Assembly (NCBI GenBank): GCA_030248135.1
Contig: JASANC010003066.1
Span: 144,001-208,000 of the forward strand
Reading direction: 5' to 3'
Source: Theristus sp. LFF4_11
Taxonomy: Eukaryota; Nematoda; Chromadorea; Monhysterida; Xyalidae
DNA: 64,000 bases
The position numbers were made by a program, and so were the translations under genes. The notes beneath the pieces are model-generated. The model was not told where the DNA came from and did not search any database. It was given only the letters and a program-made list of their open reading frames with translations. Positions 12,024 to 25,000 of this stretch are shown here, piece after piece (the stretch's first letter is position 1; each line of letters starts with the position of its first letter).

Positions 12024-12524
12024 TGATAAAAACAGCATCGTTTGGTTGAAGTACAAAAACTTACATTTTCAATGCAATTGTTCTTTTATGAACGAAACAG
12101 CTTGATTGGCTGAGTTTAGGCAGCCCAGATTTTTTAAAAAAGCAGGCAGATGAGGCAGATTTAGAGAAACAAACTTTACAGATTTTTTTAGAGAGTAAAT
12201 GTCTGGTTGATTGGAACATGATTGCAGTGATTTATCAGTTCATTTGATAACTTGGCGTTAATTGAGCATCAATTAGAAGCAGCCAATCAGACTGTAGATG
12301 TTCAGATTGTGTCATTGCGTGCATTTCAGAGTGTTTTTGGTGCTGAATTATAGTTGATCGTGCAATACTTTGTTGCTCATAATAACACAGTGTCTAGCAA
12401 AATATTCACTCCGCAACGGGTGTTTTATAAAATAAAAACGAGAAAATCTGCGGTATCGAAATAAAAACGAAAAACTGTCGAAACCTTTCGGATAGTGAAA
12501 ACAGTTTAACTCGAACAAAAGATC

Positions 12525-14121
12525 TCAAAAATCCTGCTCCAAGCATCTGCACGTCTCTTCGCCCGTCTGTGGATTCACATGCGGCTCACATTGCAATGGG
12601 AACCTGCAGTACTCCTTCGACTCGCAGATGTCGCATCTCACTGAAAAAGAAAAAAACTACTTTTTTTACAACTAACCCAACACGTATCGTCAAATACGGA
12701 CACTTTTGTCGGGTTTTTGTTGTTACGGTGCCCAAGCTCCAAAATGTTCGTCAAAAAAGTCCAAAGGGAACAACACAGAAACAGAGTGAAGCAAGATGAT
12801 CAAGCGGAGGTGGGCCGTCGGTGAAAAAATGACGCTTTGTTACAAGAATCGCAGGATTTGATCAGCAAGCTTTTTGTTGTTGTTTTTTAGACCGCAGAAG
12901 TCGCTTTTGTGATCGATTATGACGTTACTTATTTCTGCCGAACAACGTACACGTGGCAATGCGGTCAGCATGCGGCGGTCTCTGAGGGCGCTGCCCGGCG
13001 TCCCCGCCGCCGCGGTGTTTTGCGTCGTCCGCCCACTGACCGTCGTGTTCGTCCCCATTAATCGTGACCTTGTTGTCCGCGCTTCTGTGGCAACCATCCA
13101 CTGAGAAAGTGTACACTTTTTAGTAAGTACAGTTAAAACATATAAACCAGATACCCTGGTGACATGTGTGGTAAACAGTAGTAAGAATAATAGTAAACAG
13201 CAAAATGCCCAAAAGGATTTTCGGTTTCAGTTTTGTTTCAATACAATGAAAGATTGTGTTGTGATTCCATTCAAGGTAGAGACTCGATAGCGCGCGCATT
13301 TAACAGCGCGCGTCAAGGTCCGTTTATACCTGACGTATGGTATGTTTGTTTAAACTTGCCACTTTCTTCGCAGTACACAGAGCATGCAAAACGTTGATTT
13401 GCACTAAGACGAACGATTGTATCGGGTTTGGTTGCACTCAAACACCCCGATTGGTGGCTGAATATGTTTTCTTGCCAACTCCGATACCGTTCTTTCTTCT
13501 TTTGCCAGCTCTGTATTCTGCAAAAAAAGTGACAGGTTGAAACAAACGTGCGTGCTGTACGTAGGCGATGGAGGTGTTCAACAAATAAATGACTTTCGCC
13601 ACAATAAAAGTTCCCCACTTTCGCCATTCATTTTCTGCAGAAAATAGCATTCTGGGATTTTTTCTCTACCCATCCCTCCTTACGTGTAATGTATGCCAAC
13701 TCAACTAATCGATTTTTGAAACACACTGGTGTAGCGTCACAACCGTTTCGCGCGTGTTTCACGCACATTTCTATAGTGGCACTTTTTTTCAAAGAGGTAA
13801 TGTTTCTAAGTCCGCATAAAAAGTCGAATGTGTGAGAGCGACTTTCTTAAACGAATGTTTTTGTCATTGCAGCCATGGCGCAGCAGTATCGCTTTCGCCT
13901 AGCAGGGCAGGGGCAGCCTGAATAATGTGTGGAAAAGCCGCACAGCCGCACACCCGCATCTGAATGTGCACTATTCTGTTAAAAAAAAACTACAAAACGT
14001 AGTTAATCAGTGTTCTTTATAGAACAATGCAGCAAAAATTAGGTTGATGAAACAGAGTACCTGAATTGAGCAGCAGCAAGGCGGAGATCACGGCGATGAA
14101 AAACAGCAGATTTGGCTGCAT
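12525..14121 (-). CDS. Small secreted six-cysteine protein A
   Basis: Three exons read on the minus strand (14121-14061, 13100-12951, 12640-12525) join in phase to 108 residues. Exon 1 is a signal peptide (MQPNLLFFIAVISALLLLNS). Exon 2 encodes a hydrophilic Gly/Asp/His-rich linker. Exon 3 encodes a compact domain with six cysteines in the order CxxC, YC, C, TCRC, ending LEQDF. The domain aligns without gaps to that of the gene at 15250-15764, sharing YCRxPLxC, NPxTG and ETCRCL. I do not recognise the family; the cysteine spacing suggests three disulphides in an extracellular protein. Protein A differs from B in having the extra linker exon. Confidence 0.75.
13800..13925 (+). repeat. tRNA-like dispersed repeat, copy 1
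   Basis: Shares with 27055-27190 an AATGTG(T/C)GAG(A/C) leader and a tRNA-like head, TTGCAGCCATGGCGCAGCAG, that contains a box-A-like TGGCGCAGCAG. A standard cloverleaf does not form, so this is a degenerate SINE or tRNA-derived relic and not a tRNA gene. Confidence 0.45.
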
Positions 14122-15249
14122 GTTGCGCTGGCGCACAGTCACCGATACGAAATGATATATTGTCGTGTAAACGGTTGTCAATATTGCATGAATGACACAA
14201 ATAAACGCTGAGAAACATAAATAACATCTTCCTTTCTCTGTCTCTGTCTTTTTTCGGTCACACTTTTTTGAAAACTGGAATTCAAATCGGACATTTATTT
14301 CTGCAGTAGCTCTGCCAGCATGTGTGCATAATATGCATAAAGAACAGTTTTATCAATATGAAACCAAACCAGCTCTTCTTGTCTACATGCCGCTGTTTTA
14401 CAGTCTCTTGACCAAAAAATGACCAAAACTTCGCGATTTATTGTTTGCGTGGTCAAAACTGGCAGCTAATAACGGCCAACCATTTGCGTGAAAATCAAAC
14501 AAAAAAACGCTTTTCTGTGCTATTTTTTTTGATTTGTTCGATGTCCTTTTTGATGTTACAACCAGAAAAACTGATAGCACTGCTAAGCGGTTATGCGGAA
14601 AAACTTTTTTGATTATTGAACACGCAAAGTTAAAAAAGTTTATGCAGGTACTTGAATCAAAATGGCCCACAATTAGTGATGAGACAAACAACAATCAAAC
14701 AGAACGTAGACACAGCGCATCACGTTAAAAAGGGTGTCAGATCTGGGGTCCGTCCGGTGTCCCGCCCACCAGGCATCCCGCTTGGTGTCAGCAAATAAAA
14801 GTGGCAAACACCGTGCTCGGCGTTTATGGGTCACTTTTGTTTCCGGGACTCGGACACCTCACGGGACACACCCTTGGGGACAGGACACCGGACACCTGTT
14901 TGGACACATTTGTAGCCTTGTACAGCTACAAAACCCAAGTCCTGACACCTTGCACACTGAAAGAGGGTGAACAGCTTCTTTTTCTGCTGTACGTTGTATT
15001 CAATAACTTTGTTTGAAAAAAGCTAATCCAGAGCAATATGTACGTACGGTATCTCATGCACTGAAAAGTGAAGACCTATTATCAACAAATTTGTCGAGTG
15101 CAAAGCCCTGCTTGATTCCCAAAATGTCATCAAGTAAAAAACCGCCTACACTGAAAATCCAGACATTTCATGTGTGTACATCTGAGGCCAGATGAATCGC
15201 ACAGACTGTTTCAGTGCTTATCAGGGCGTTTTTGTAATGATGATCACGA

Positions 15250-15764
15250 TCACCAATTTCGTTCAGCCAAACTGCCCAAACAGCGACAGGTTTCCCGGCC
15301 CGTTCGTGGGTTCTTGTGAACGGCGCACGACAGCGGGTGGCGGCAGTAGCCTTTCAGTTCGCACCGTTTGCAAATGGCTAAATTTGCAACAAAGAAAAAA
15401 TGTCAGAAACACAAGTTGACGTGTTTTTCTGAGCTAACTGATTGTTTCGTGCTATTCTGTTCATTCGTTCGCCCTAACACACACGATTGGGAATTATATA
15501 GCTTGGCATTCTTACAAAGACAACTGTTCGTCTGCGACTGATCCCGCCTTGATGGAGAAAAGACTGCCTTATTTAATTCGGCCATACTGTAGAATAAAAA
15601 ATAGTCAAAAAAGCTCTTTAAACCATTTTTGAGATCAGTTGAGTTTTCTGCATACCGTTTTTACCATCCCCGCTCGCTGCTGGATTTCGAGCTGCATCAG
15701 CTGACCCAATCACCACGCTCAACACCAGTAGTGACACCAAGACGGGTTTCATTTTTTGCAGCAT
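15250..15764 (-). CDS. Small secreted six-cysteine protein B
   Basis: Two exons on the minus strand (15764-15665 and 15377-15250) join in phase (G|CC) to 75 residues. Residues 1 to about 27 form a signal peptide (MKPVLVSLLVLSVVIGSADA, with a possible start four codons upstream). The mature part is a short linker and one six-cysteine domain, CKRCELKGYC then RHPLSC and ETCRCL, ending SLAERNW. The domain matches protein A (12525-14121) position for position. The two genes are in the same orientation about 1.1 kb apart, so they look like a tandem duplication. Function is unknown; an extracellular peptide, inhibitor or matrix role is possible, with no direct evidence. Confidence 0.78.
15425..15592. 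mobile_element. Partial MITE of the TACAGTATGGCC family
   Basis: Contains the family's GATCCCGCCTTGATGGAG stretch and the end TTCGGCCATACTGTA. The left end is missing or degraded. Confidence 0.6.
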
Positions 15765-18700
15765 TTTCAAAATTGGCTTGGAAAACTGATAGGCGGTACA
15801 CTGTTGAGGATGTTTCTTCAAACAATTGGAACAACTGAATTTGCGTTGCATGTGGACATTGTAGCAGCAATTGATGTTATGTAATTTTTTTCCAGATTTC
15901 TAAAAATGACCGTCTTGGTATGCGGTTAGACAAAAGTGCAGTTGTTATTATTTTGCTGCGACCATGGGGCTGCTCAGTTCTTACTTTTTTCAGGTGTGAA
16001 TAAAATTGTTTGAAAAAATATCTAGCCGCCATAAAAAGTTCATGTTGCGTGTTTTGAAGAAAAAAAGTTCATGCTTTTACCGCCAACACTTGTTATCTTT
16101 TGCAAATAAAGACGATTCCATGTTGTTTCATGCTTTACTCAAGCAATTTTTTCAACGTTTATGTTGTTAAAGTTGAAACTCAAAATTATTTTTGAAACCT
16201 AGTTGCAGTTTGTGAAATTGCAACAACACACAACAAAAACATATTATTGTTTTCACACCAGTTGTATCTATATACCAAACCATTTTCTGGGGTGGCATCA
16301 CAATTTCCCATTTACTTTTGTTATGAAATACAAAACAGAACAACAACAACAACAACACAAAAAGCTGGCGCAGACAAAATAAATAGGTCCGAACACCGAA
16401 TTCGAAAGCAAAAAATCTGAAAGTAAACAAGAAAAAACGCATCATTCGAAAAACCCAGGCTGAAGTTCCTGGAATAATCTGAACAAGCCCAGAAAGGACG
16501 ATTATTGCTCCGGGCTAGCTGCAACAATGCATGTAGCTTGCAAAATATACCGTGTTCAAGGAAAGAACCCACAAAAATTGTTGAAAACCAATCGATTTCA
16601 TAGTGCAGTTTATGTCAGTTGGCTTCCAATTTCAGCATCAGCTGTAGCAACTTTGTTGTTTGTCGTTTTTGTTTTCTGCAAGTTCTTTTATCGTATTGCA
16701 TGGAAGGAAAGTACTTTTCAAGTTACATTATCCAATTGGTTGCTTTCCAGTTCTTTGTTTTCCGAAAGCAAAACCTTCTGCAGTGGAAATTTCCCGGATA
16801 AAAATGGTAAAAGTGAGAAAAGCGTTTTCTTCACGGCTTCAACTTTCGCAATTTGAGTATCAGGAATAATGGAAAATCGGCTTAGCAGTAACACTGTAAC
16901 ACACGCTTGTGTGTGCGCTATGTGCGGAATGTAAAATGTAATTTCAGAAATAAACAGACACATTTGCTTATCATGAATTCATTGTGTGGCTAGCAAACAA
17001 CAGAAAATTACGGAAAAGAAAAAGCGCAGTTCAATTGCTTTGCCTTTCTGCATTTAGTTGAGTGGTTTTCAAGCTATACATATTTGAATGAAAACCCCAA
17101 AGCCTTTGGCTTGTGAATTTCTTACAATCGCATCCAATGTTTTTTTGTTAAACTGCAGCAACCATCAAAACTTTGTTCCACGTTGAGACGAATTTCGTTC
17201 TGTTCAATTCAGAATATTTATCGCGTCAAGCTTATGATAATTTTCAAAACACTGTTTATGCCGCGTGATTGCAATTTTAGTTTTTAAAAATCATACATTC
17301 TCGCGTTCATCTGGACAGGAAGGCACCCCATTTTCACTTTTGCGCGACACACCATGTCACAATATGAACACACAAGCAGTCTCGACGCAGGTTTTTAAAA
17401 CGAAAGTATAACATTAGACAAAAATTGTGGCTGGCCGAACAGAATGCGCTGCACAATTAATTATAAAATCCGAAGAACGCGGTTTTTAACGTACAGGCAA
17501 AATACTCTTTAGAACGCCTAAACGTTTTCAAACATTTGTCCTTAGAAAGTTTGGTCGCAAATGGTTAAAAAAATGGAAAATTACCAAAGGAAACCAACAC
17601 TTCCACTCGTAAGCTCCAGACGTTGCAAGCCGCTAAACAGTTCACATATGGTAAACTTCTATAAATCCTGTGGATTTATGTTTCTCCATTCAGCAGTACT
17701 AGCCTATTGACCCGAGCTTATGTGGCTTAATCAATCAATGCCAAGCCTTTTTGGTGAAGTGGCATTGACTTTAGAAAGAAAAAAACAATAACGGTTACTG
17801 ATAAATAACCCTGAAGAAAATTTACCTTGTGCTGCCGTGAAGTCGCCTACAATACAATATTTTTTAATGTATTTAAATAAATAAAAAATGCGAAGTTTAT
17901 GATTTTGCTATTTTTACCCGTTTACCCTAACCGAAGGCAAGCCTTTTTGTAAGTGAAGTAAAATTGAATAAAAAATATAAAAACTAACGTTTTTTTATTT
18001 ACCCGTTTTAAAAAGCTAATGCTTTTTTACCCGTTTACCTAAGCCAAGCCTTTTTGTAAAGTGAAAATGCGAAGTTTATGATTTTGCTATTTTTACCCGT
18101 TCACCCTAACCTAAGTCAAGCCTTTTTGTAAGTTTAGTAAGATTGAATAAAAAATACAAAAATTAACGTTTTTTTCATTAAAAAATACCCGTTTTAAAAA
18201 GCTAATGCTTCTTTTACCCGGTTACCCTAACATAAGCCAAACCTTTTTTCTAAAGTGAAAATGAATAGAAGAAACAAAAAAGTGACGTTTATAATTTCGT
18301 TTTGCAGTCATTGCTTCTTTTTACCCGTTTACCCCAACATGACCCAAACATTTTGCAAAGTGAAAATGAATGGTAAATACCATTTCGACCGAATTAAAAA
18401 ACTAACTTTTTTCTAAGACGGTTTTGTTACATCTTTCGCAGTCGCTCGTCAAGTTTTGAGCAGCAACAATTGCCAGTTGCCCATCGAGCGTTACGGTGAA
18501 ATTATCGCTCATAACCATGAAGTATCAATTTGAAAATGAAACATGGAGTATCAATTTCAATGAAATTTACTTGTTTCGAATCCAAAGTGCAACTTGCAAT
18601 GCCGATGTCGATGTGCGTTTTGCAACCCGATTTTTGAAAACAAAAAAGTTCAAACTTTTTTCAAAGACGGTTTTGTTACATCTTTCCCAGTCGATCATCA

Positions 18701-19093
18701 AGTTTTGATCAGCCACGCTTCCATTTGCCTATGCTGCGCTGAACTGTCTCTGTTGTCGAAAGAGTATCATGATGACTCCAGCTATATGAAGAGCGACGTT
18801 TTGAGAAAACAATCTCAACTGGCATTAATAAAAAAATAGGTTAAGGAAATTGAGATGGAGTTTTCTTAAGTAGCAAAAATGGGCGCCAATTCAAATTGCA
18901 AAAAAGTGCCACGCACGCACAGATTGTAAATTTAATAATATAGATAGATTTGCGATCCACGACGATTCACCTGTTGTGTTGAAAAGTTGCAAAAATCGAT
19001 CGAGAACCCATCGAATTCATTTCAACCGAAATTCAAATCGGCTCACAACAAAAGTGGATAAAAAGAAAACACAGAAAACAAGAAAACACAAAG
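15765..19093. other. Gene-free spacer with degenerate repeats
   Basis: No exon with protein-like composition was found on either strand. From about 17880 to 18420 a roughly 150-bp unit recurs, built around TTTTTACCCGTTTACCCTAA and AAGCCTTTTTGTAAGTG. Around 18405-18460 and 18655-18712 a second short segment (GACGGTTTTGTTACATCTTT) is duplicated about 250 bp apart. The last 150 bp is presumably the promoter of the carrier gene. Confidence 0.55.
17880..18420 (+). repeat. Imperfect ~150-bp tandem repeat
   Basis: Three to four degenerate units, each with GCGAAGTTTATGATTTTGCT or a relative, ACCCGTTTACCCTAA, and an AAGCCTTTTTGTAA segment. The units differ by small indels. No coding potential. Confidence 0.7.
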
Positions 19094-22000
19094 ATGATTC
19101 CACTGCGACTAGCAGCTGTGTCAGCGTACATTTCGCTGTGCGGCTTCTCCGGCGTCTACTGGGGCGTCAGTTCGAATGCGCTCGAGCCGCTCTACCGCGA
19201 GTATTTCAATCGATCCACCGGAAGATTCACGGAGAACGGCACGTTCGTCGCTGCGCCAGCGGAGGAGCTCGAGTTTCTGTGGTCCATGGTCGCAACTGTG
19301 ATGTGGTTGGTGCCGAAAAAAACGTTGTTGAATTCGAAAGTTCTCATGCTTGAGATAAAGTCCGTCTCTTTGGTGCAGACGATGTGTGTCTTTTGCTTGT
19401 GATGTTGCTCCAGTCAATCAAAACGCATTTTGGCACACCTGCGCTTTTACTGTGAACACACGCGTATGTTCCTCTAAACTTGTCATCTGTCGTTTGCCTG
19501 ATTCAGCACGGGGGCTCGCGAACGGAGAATGAACGCGCGGCGATCGGCACTTTCGCAAGAAAACACCGTTGATTTCAACCAAACCGAGAAATTCAATAAT
19601 TCTTACAATAATTTCAAAGTTTTGGATGCTCTGTTGTACTCTGCAAACAAGTGACAGGTTTAGACAAACACACTGTATTACTGTTGCAGCGGCGTGCCAG
19701 CGCTGTGCACGATGTGCATGAGTCCAATCGTGAGACGCCTAGGCAAACGCGACACGTTCGTGTTGGCCACCGGTCCGTGCAACTTGATTGCCGCCGTCTG
19801 CTTCTACGTCGGCGTTCACCACCGCCTGTTGACGTTCTTGTTAGATTCGACAACATTGTGGTTCCGTTTGGACTGTTTCAGATGAACCTGAATTTTTGTC
19901 TGAATGGGGCTGCTCAAAAAATGGCACGCGCAAAAAAGGCCGAAAGGGGTCTGAAGAGACGCCCCAGAAGACTTGGGCAAAATAAGATCATAAAAAAGGT
20001 CCGGCTACACGGATGTTTTTTCTGCTTGTAACTTTTGTTCCCGTCCCGGTTTCGGACAGGGCATGGTTTGGGACCTCTTCTGTTGTAGCCGGACCACTTG
20101 TCGGGTTTTTGTGCGTTGAAAAGACCATGATAATTTACAATTGCAGTTTTGTCTCGCGAGTGTTTGCCGGTTTCACGTACGCATTCACAGCAGTGGTGGC
20201 GCCGTTTTTAGCCGAAGTCAGCCCACCTGAACATCGTGATCAGGTATTAAAATAGCTTGGCTGAAGAAAAAAATGTTTTTAGTACCCTACTATTGATGAA
20301 AGACTTTCTTGACGGTATCATAAAGACAACAACTCTGTTGAGGGTTTTTTGTTCGACTGCAACGGAAAACAAAACAAAAATCAAAAAACTGAAATGGCCC
20401 AATGTGAGATCATAGCGGAGGTCCGAAACAAGGTCTCAAAGTAGCTCTGGTCCCAAAAAACCAGCTGAGCGGTGGTTTACAAAGATGCTGATGTCATGCG
20501 AATACTGGTAAGCGCGGTACATCACTCGATCAGACTGATTTTGGAGCACTATTATTTTTCGGACCTTTGTTGAGACCGGATGACCTTGTTTCGGACCTCT
20601 GCATAATGCGACTGATCTCGTTTAGGACCTCTTGAAATTCTGGGCTCTCTGCGGAGCACGGACTATTTTTGCGTGGTAAAGTTTTTGTGCTTGCTTGCAG
20701 GTGATGATCGTTGAATCGATCGTGATGTTCCTGACGATCATCTGCAGCACCGTCGTCAACATGCCTCAGATCGGCGTTTGCGAGGCGAACTGGTTCTGGA
20801 CGGCCGCACTCTTTCCAATCGTGGCAGGTCGCAAAGTATAATCTTGTTTGCAGTCTCACACTTCCAGGACTGGACAAACAAATCTTATAGCTTTGTCTGT
20901 CGATTACCGGACAGTTGACAACAATTAATATGTAGTAGAGTAACCATTGATTGCATGTCGGTTGAACACGTCATATTTATTTACTTCGGTCTTTCTTGCT
21001 GTCCGCTGGTTGATTGACAGACCCATTGACTTCAACAGAACATGCTAATATGGTCAGAAGCAACGTTGACTGATCAGTTCCTGTCATGTTTCAACGGTAG
21101 ATTTGTCACCCTCGTGGCCTGGTGGTAGTGCGTTAGACTGCAGTCTGTGCGCTCGGGGGATCGAGCCCCGCCGAGGGGTGTATAGGCACTTAATGACAGA
21201 GAAAACTCGATGGGCGCCCTACTCAATGGCGTTCTGTACGCTTCTCTGGGTTAGCCCTGGCTATAAACATCGCCTAAAAATCCCAACAACAACAACAACA
21301 ACAACCAGTTTCATTCACTTTTATTTTTTTTATTTTTTTATTTTTTCATTTTTTAGGGATCATATCAATCCTAATGCACTGGCTGGTGCCACAGTCACCG
21401 AAGTTCTGCTATCTCGGCCAAGGCGACGAAACCTCAGCTGAAGTGTCGTTTCGATTTTATCACGGAACTCAGGTATGTTGCAAGAATCCGGATTGTTTAT
21501 GATTTTGCTTTGTGAAGATCGGCTGATTGCTGATTGAATTGATTGAACCGTTACGCAGCCAATCAGGTTTTTGTCGTAACTTTACATAAAAGGCGATTGA
21601 TTGGTACGTTGATTGACCGCCGTATTCAAATTCTACATCGAATCCGCTGCGTGCATTGAAATATCCAAAGTTCTCAGGCTTAGGCTTAGTACAATCTCCA
21701 GGCTACCGGAACTTTCTCGGTCTCAGGCGAACTGGCTAACGATGAAAAAGCACATGGATGCTGAAGCTGAGATCGCGCAAGAGGGCGTCGGTCTGTTGAG
21801 GATTCTGCGGAGTCCCCAGATGCGTTGGCCTCTGGTGCTCGCGTGCTGCTGTGAGCTGACCACGGTGGCCGCCGGCGCACCCGTTCTCAATGCTTATTCC
21901 AGCGGTCGGTCAGGCAAAAGTTTCGCAATTCTGGTTGAAATTTCCGCGAATTCGGAGCTGCGAATTCTCTTTCATTTGATATGGTTCGCCTTGGAATGTC

Positions 22001-25000
22001 AATCAAGCTTTTACCCCATTGTTTTATGCAGGCATGATGCAACAACTCGGTATTTCGGTCGACACATCGGTCTTGTTGACGTTGCTGTTGTTGCAGGTAT
22101 GTCGCGTTGCAAGTTGTTTTTATGGTAGGGAAGAGGAAAAACAATGAACGTTGCGCCAACAAGTGGTTGGCAACTTCCACTAAAAAACGCCAGTGTGTTT
22201 TGTTGTGCGGTAAAACATTTTTTTTTCAAAAAGAACCACATACTTCGCGCTAAAAATGCCCGAACTCGTGCCCGCTGGCGTATTCCAAGCCGTGTCCGTG
22301 TAGCGCGTCATGTCTTGTCCCGAGAAAAAAATTCCTTAGAATGCCGAGTATAACCAACCGGTGATTGTTCTGATGACATTTTCACATCGATTTTAGCAAT
22401 ATTTTAGCATTCTCAGCAATTTTTATTCCCCTGACACGCGGCGGGACAGGACCAGGACACGAGTTCGGACTTTTTCTTGGCGTGTTACGAGTGACGGACA
22501 CGACAGTTCGCACTGCATGTTCAACAAAAAACTCCAGTTTTACTCCCGCAAAACGGCAGGTTCCAAGTGCGCTGTGCGCCACGTTCGTCTCGCTGCCGCT
22601 GGTGCAGCTAGTCGGCAAGCGGCGCCTCTACCTCTGCAGTTTGTTCATTTCGTTCGCGTGCTGGGTGACGCTCGGCGTCGCAGAGGCCGTACAGTCCGGC
22701 TGGCTGCTCGTGGCCGTTGTGTTCGTCATGTTGATCGTCTACAGCGGAGGGGAACGTTCGTGCTGGCTGCTGTTGCAGTTATACAGTCGAACTTTGTTGT
22801 CGGCAATACAGCTGATTGGTTGGTGATGCACGCTTGCTGTGCAGGCATGTAGCCGTGGAGGCGGAGTCCGTCCTGCACAGAAGACATCATCACCAACCAA
22901 AGAGCGGAGTGCTCCGAGTTCGACTGTGTTTTGGGTTGCCGCATTAGATGCTCTGTCTCTCTGTTGGGAAGGTCGGTAGAAGGCAGCGCTGTAACTGCAT
23001 TTTCACAGTGGACAACGGCGTGAAAGTAAAACCAAAACGTAAAAACATGGTTTGTTTGGAGTGGCTTGGCTACCACCGTACTATGGTGAATACGTATTTT
23101 TTTCTGCAGTGCATCTGGAAAATACATGCAACATGACGTAATAACCAACCAACGTAATGCTCATGACAAACCAATCAGCGCTGAAAATTGCTATGACCAA
23201 CCAATCAGCTAGTTGCATAAATTAGCGAGATAGACTTTATGAAATAGACAAAATTTTTGTAAAACACGATTTGCGCTCTGATAGTTTCACGGATCCGTCT
23301 TTTGAAAATATCTTAGCTGAACTCAGCTCGACGAGACGCTTCGAACAAACCTGACTTGCAGAAAAAATTTAATTTTTTTAATGAAAAAGCCGGATTTTCC
23401 CCAACCCTTCTTGGGCTAATTTGAAATGCCACACAATGAAAGAAATTGGTTTTGTTTCTGCGTCTGCAAACGCATTCAGTCGTACAACCTAAAAACCAAC
23501 GAAATTGTTAAATGATATCTTGATTAGACGATCTCAGTGGTTGTGGTGTGGTTTGTTTGTTTGTTTTTTGCTCAGTTGTTTTTAGTTCTTCGTTTCAGTT
23601 CCCCACTTTCGCCAGTCATTTTTCTGTAGAAAACATGCATTCTGGGATTTTTTTTTCTCCCCCCCCCCTCTTATTTTTTTTTTATACTTATTTTATTTTT
23701 TTTTTTTGAAAAAAAGTATTATCTAAAAATGCGGGAGACGCATATAAAAGGAGGAATATGGCCTTGTGTAAGCAGTGAAAGACTTGGCTCGACAACGCTT
23801 TTCAAGTCTCTGATGTGGTACACACGGATACAAGTACATAAGAGTCATATTTTTGCGCCGCGTTTGTTGTTTAAAAGCTTGCTGAAAAGCGTAAAACCTT
23901 TGAAGTTATCTAGATATTTTTCAATTGTCCTCTTCAGTTTAGTCTAAAATCACATCATGTGCGAAATTCTGTACAGCATGGCCGAATAAATGAGGCAGTC
24001 CATCAAGGCGGCATTAGTCGCTGACTAGGAGTTGTCTTTTTCAAAAATGCCAACATAATTTTCAATCATGTGTGCAAGGGAGAAAGAATGAACAGAATAA
24101 TACGGATAATCCATTAGTTTAAAAAAACGCGTCAAATTTGGCATACAATTTGGTTTCTGAACTTCTTTTTCTTTCATTCAAAATTCGCGCGCTCCTTGCA
24201 CCCTGAAAAAAACTGCCATGTTTAATCGGCTATACTGTAAATTCTGTGCAAAAAACAGAAACATCAGAGATTGCAAAACATTGCTGCATGTAGCTTTATC
24301 GTTGTTGCTGACGTACGCACCGCTGTGCATACAGCAGCACCAGTGCAAAAAGTGTTGTCTTCCGTTGATTTTCACCCTTTTTACCAAACTCTTGTGACAG
24401 GATAAACCGGTGAGTCATTGCCACAGAAGGAGACCTTGCGTTCCCAATGCCTCTGCGATACACTTTGTGCAAACCAGTGTCAGCGATCTAAAGTCTGATC
24501 GTTATTTTAGTGGTTTTAGAGGTCGCTAAATGCTAGAAAAAATATATGTGAAAGTTTCATTTGTCTACGAGTACGAGGGTTGCCACTTGCAACCGAAATA
24601 AAAAATAAACGGCGCAAAAATATGACTCTTATGTACTTGTATCCGTGTGTACCACATCAGAGACTTGAAAAGCGTTGTCGAGCCAAGTCTTTCACTGCTT
24701 ACACAAGGCCATATTCCTCCTTTTATATGCGTCTCCCGCATTTTTAGATAATATTCTGACTTTTACATAAGCCCCAAAGGTCGGACTAAAATCACAATAC
24801 GTTGGTCACACATTCTTCTAAACCCCGGACAACTCAGGTTTTTCATTTTTCGTTTTTAGGCCAATTTCGTCTCTGCTATTTTTACGGCCGATTCGCCCAA
24901 AATCGTCACAATTCAGTACCTAGAATTGCTCACATAAGAAAACTGACTCAAAAGCCGTGATCGGCGCAATGAATTACCATGGAAAACACCGATTTCTTGT

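Noticed and set aside
13313..13650. A third six-cysteine paralog between genes A and B
   Set aside because: A few cysteines occur (CSVYCEESGK), but the YCRxPLxC and ETCRCL signature is absent.
21105..21180. A functional tRNA-Cys gene
   Set aside because: A GCA triplet is present, but the anticodon arm is a palindrome with no seven-base loop, and the sequence continues into a SINE body and AAC tail.
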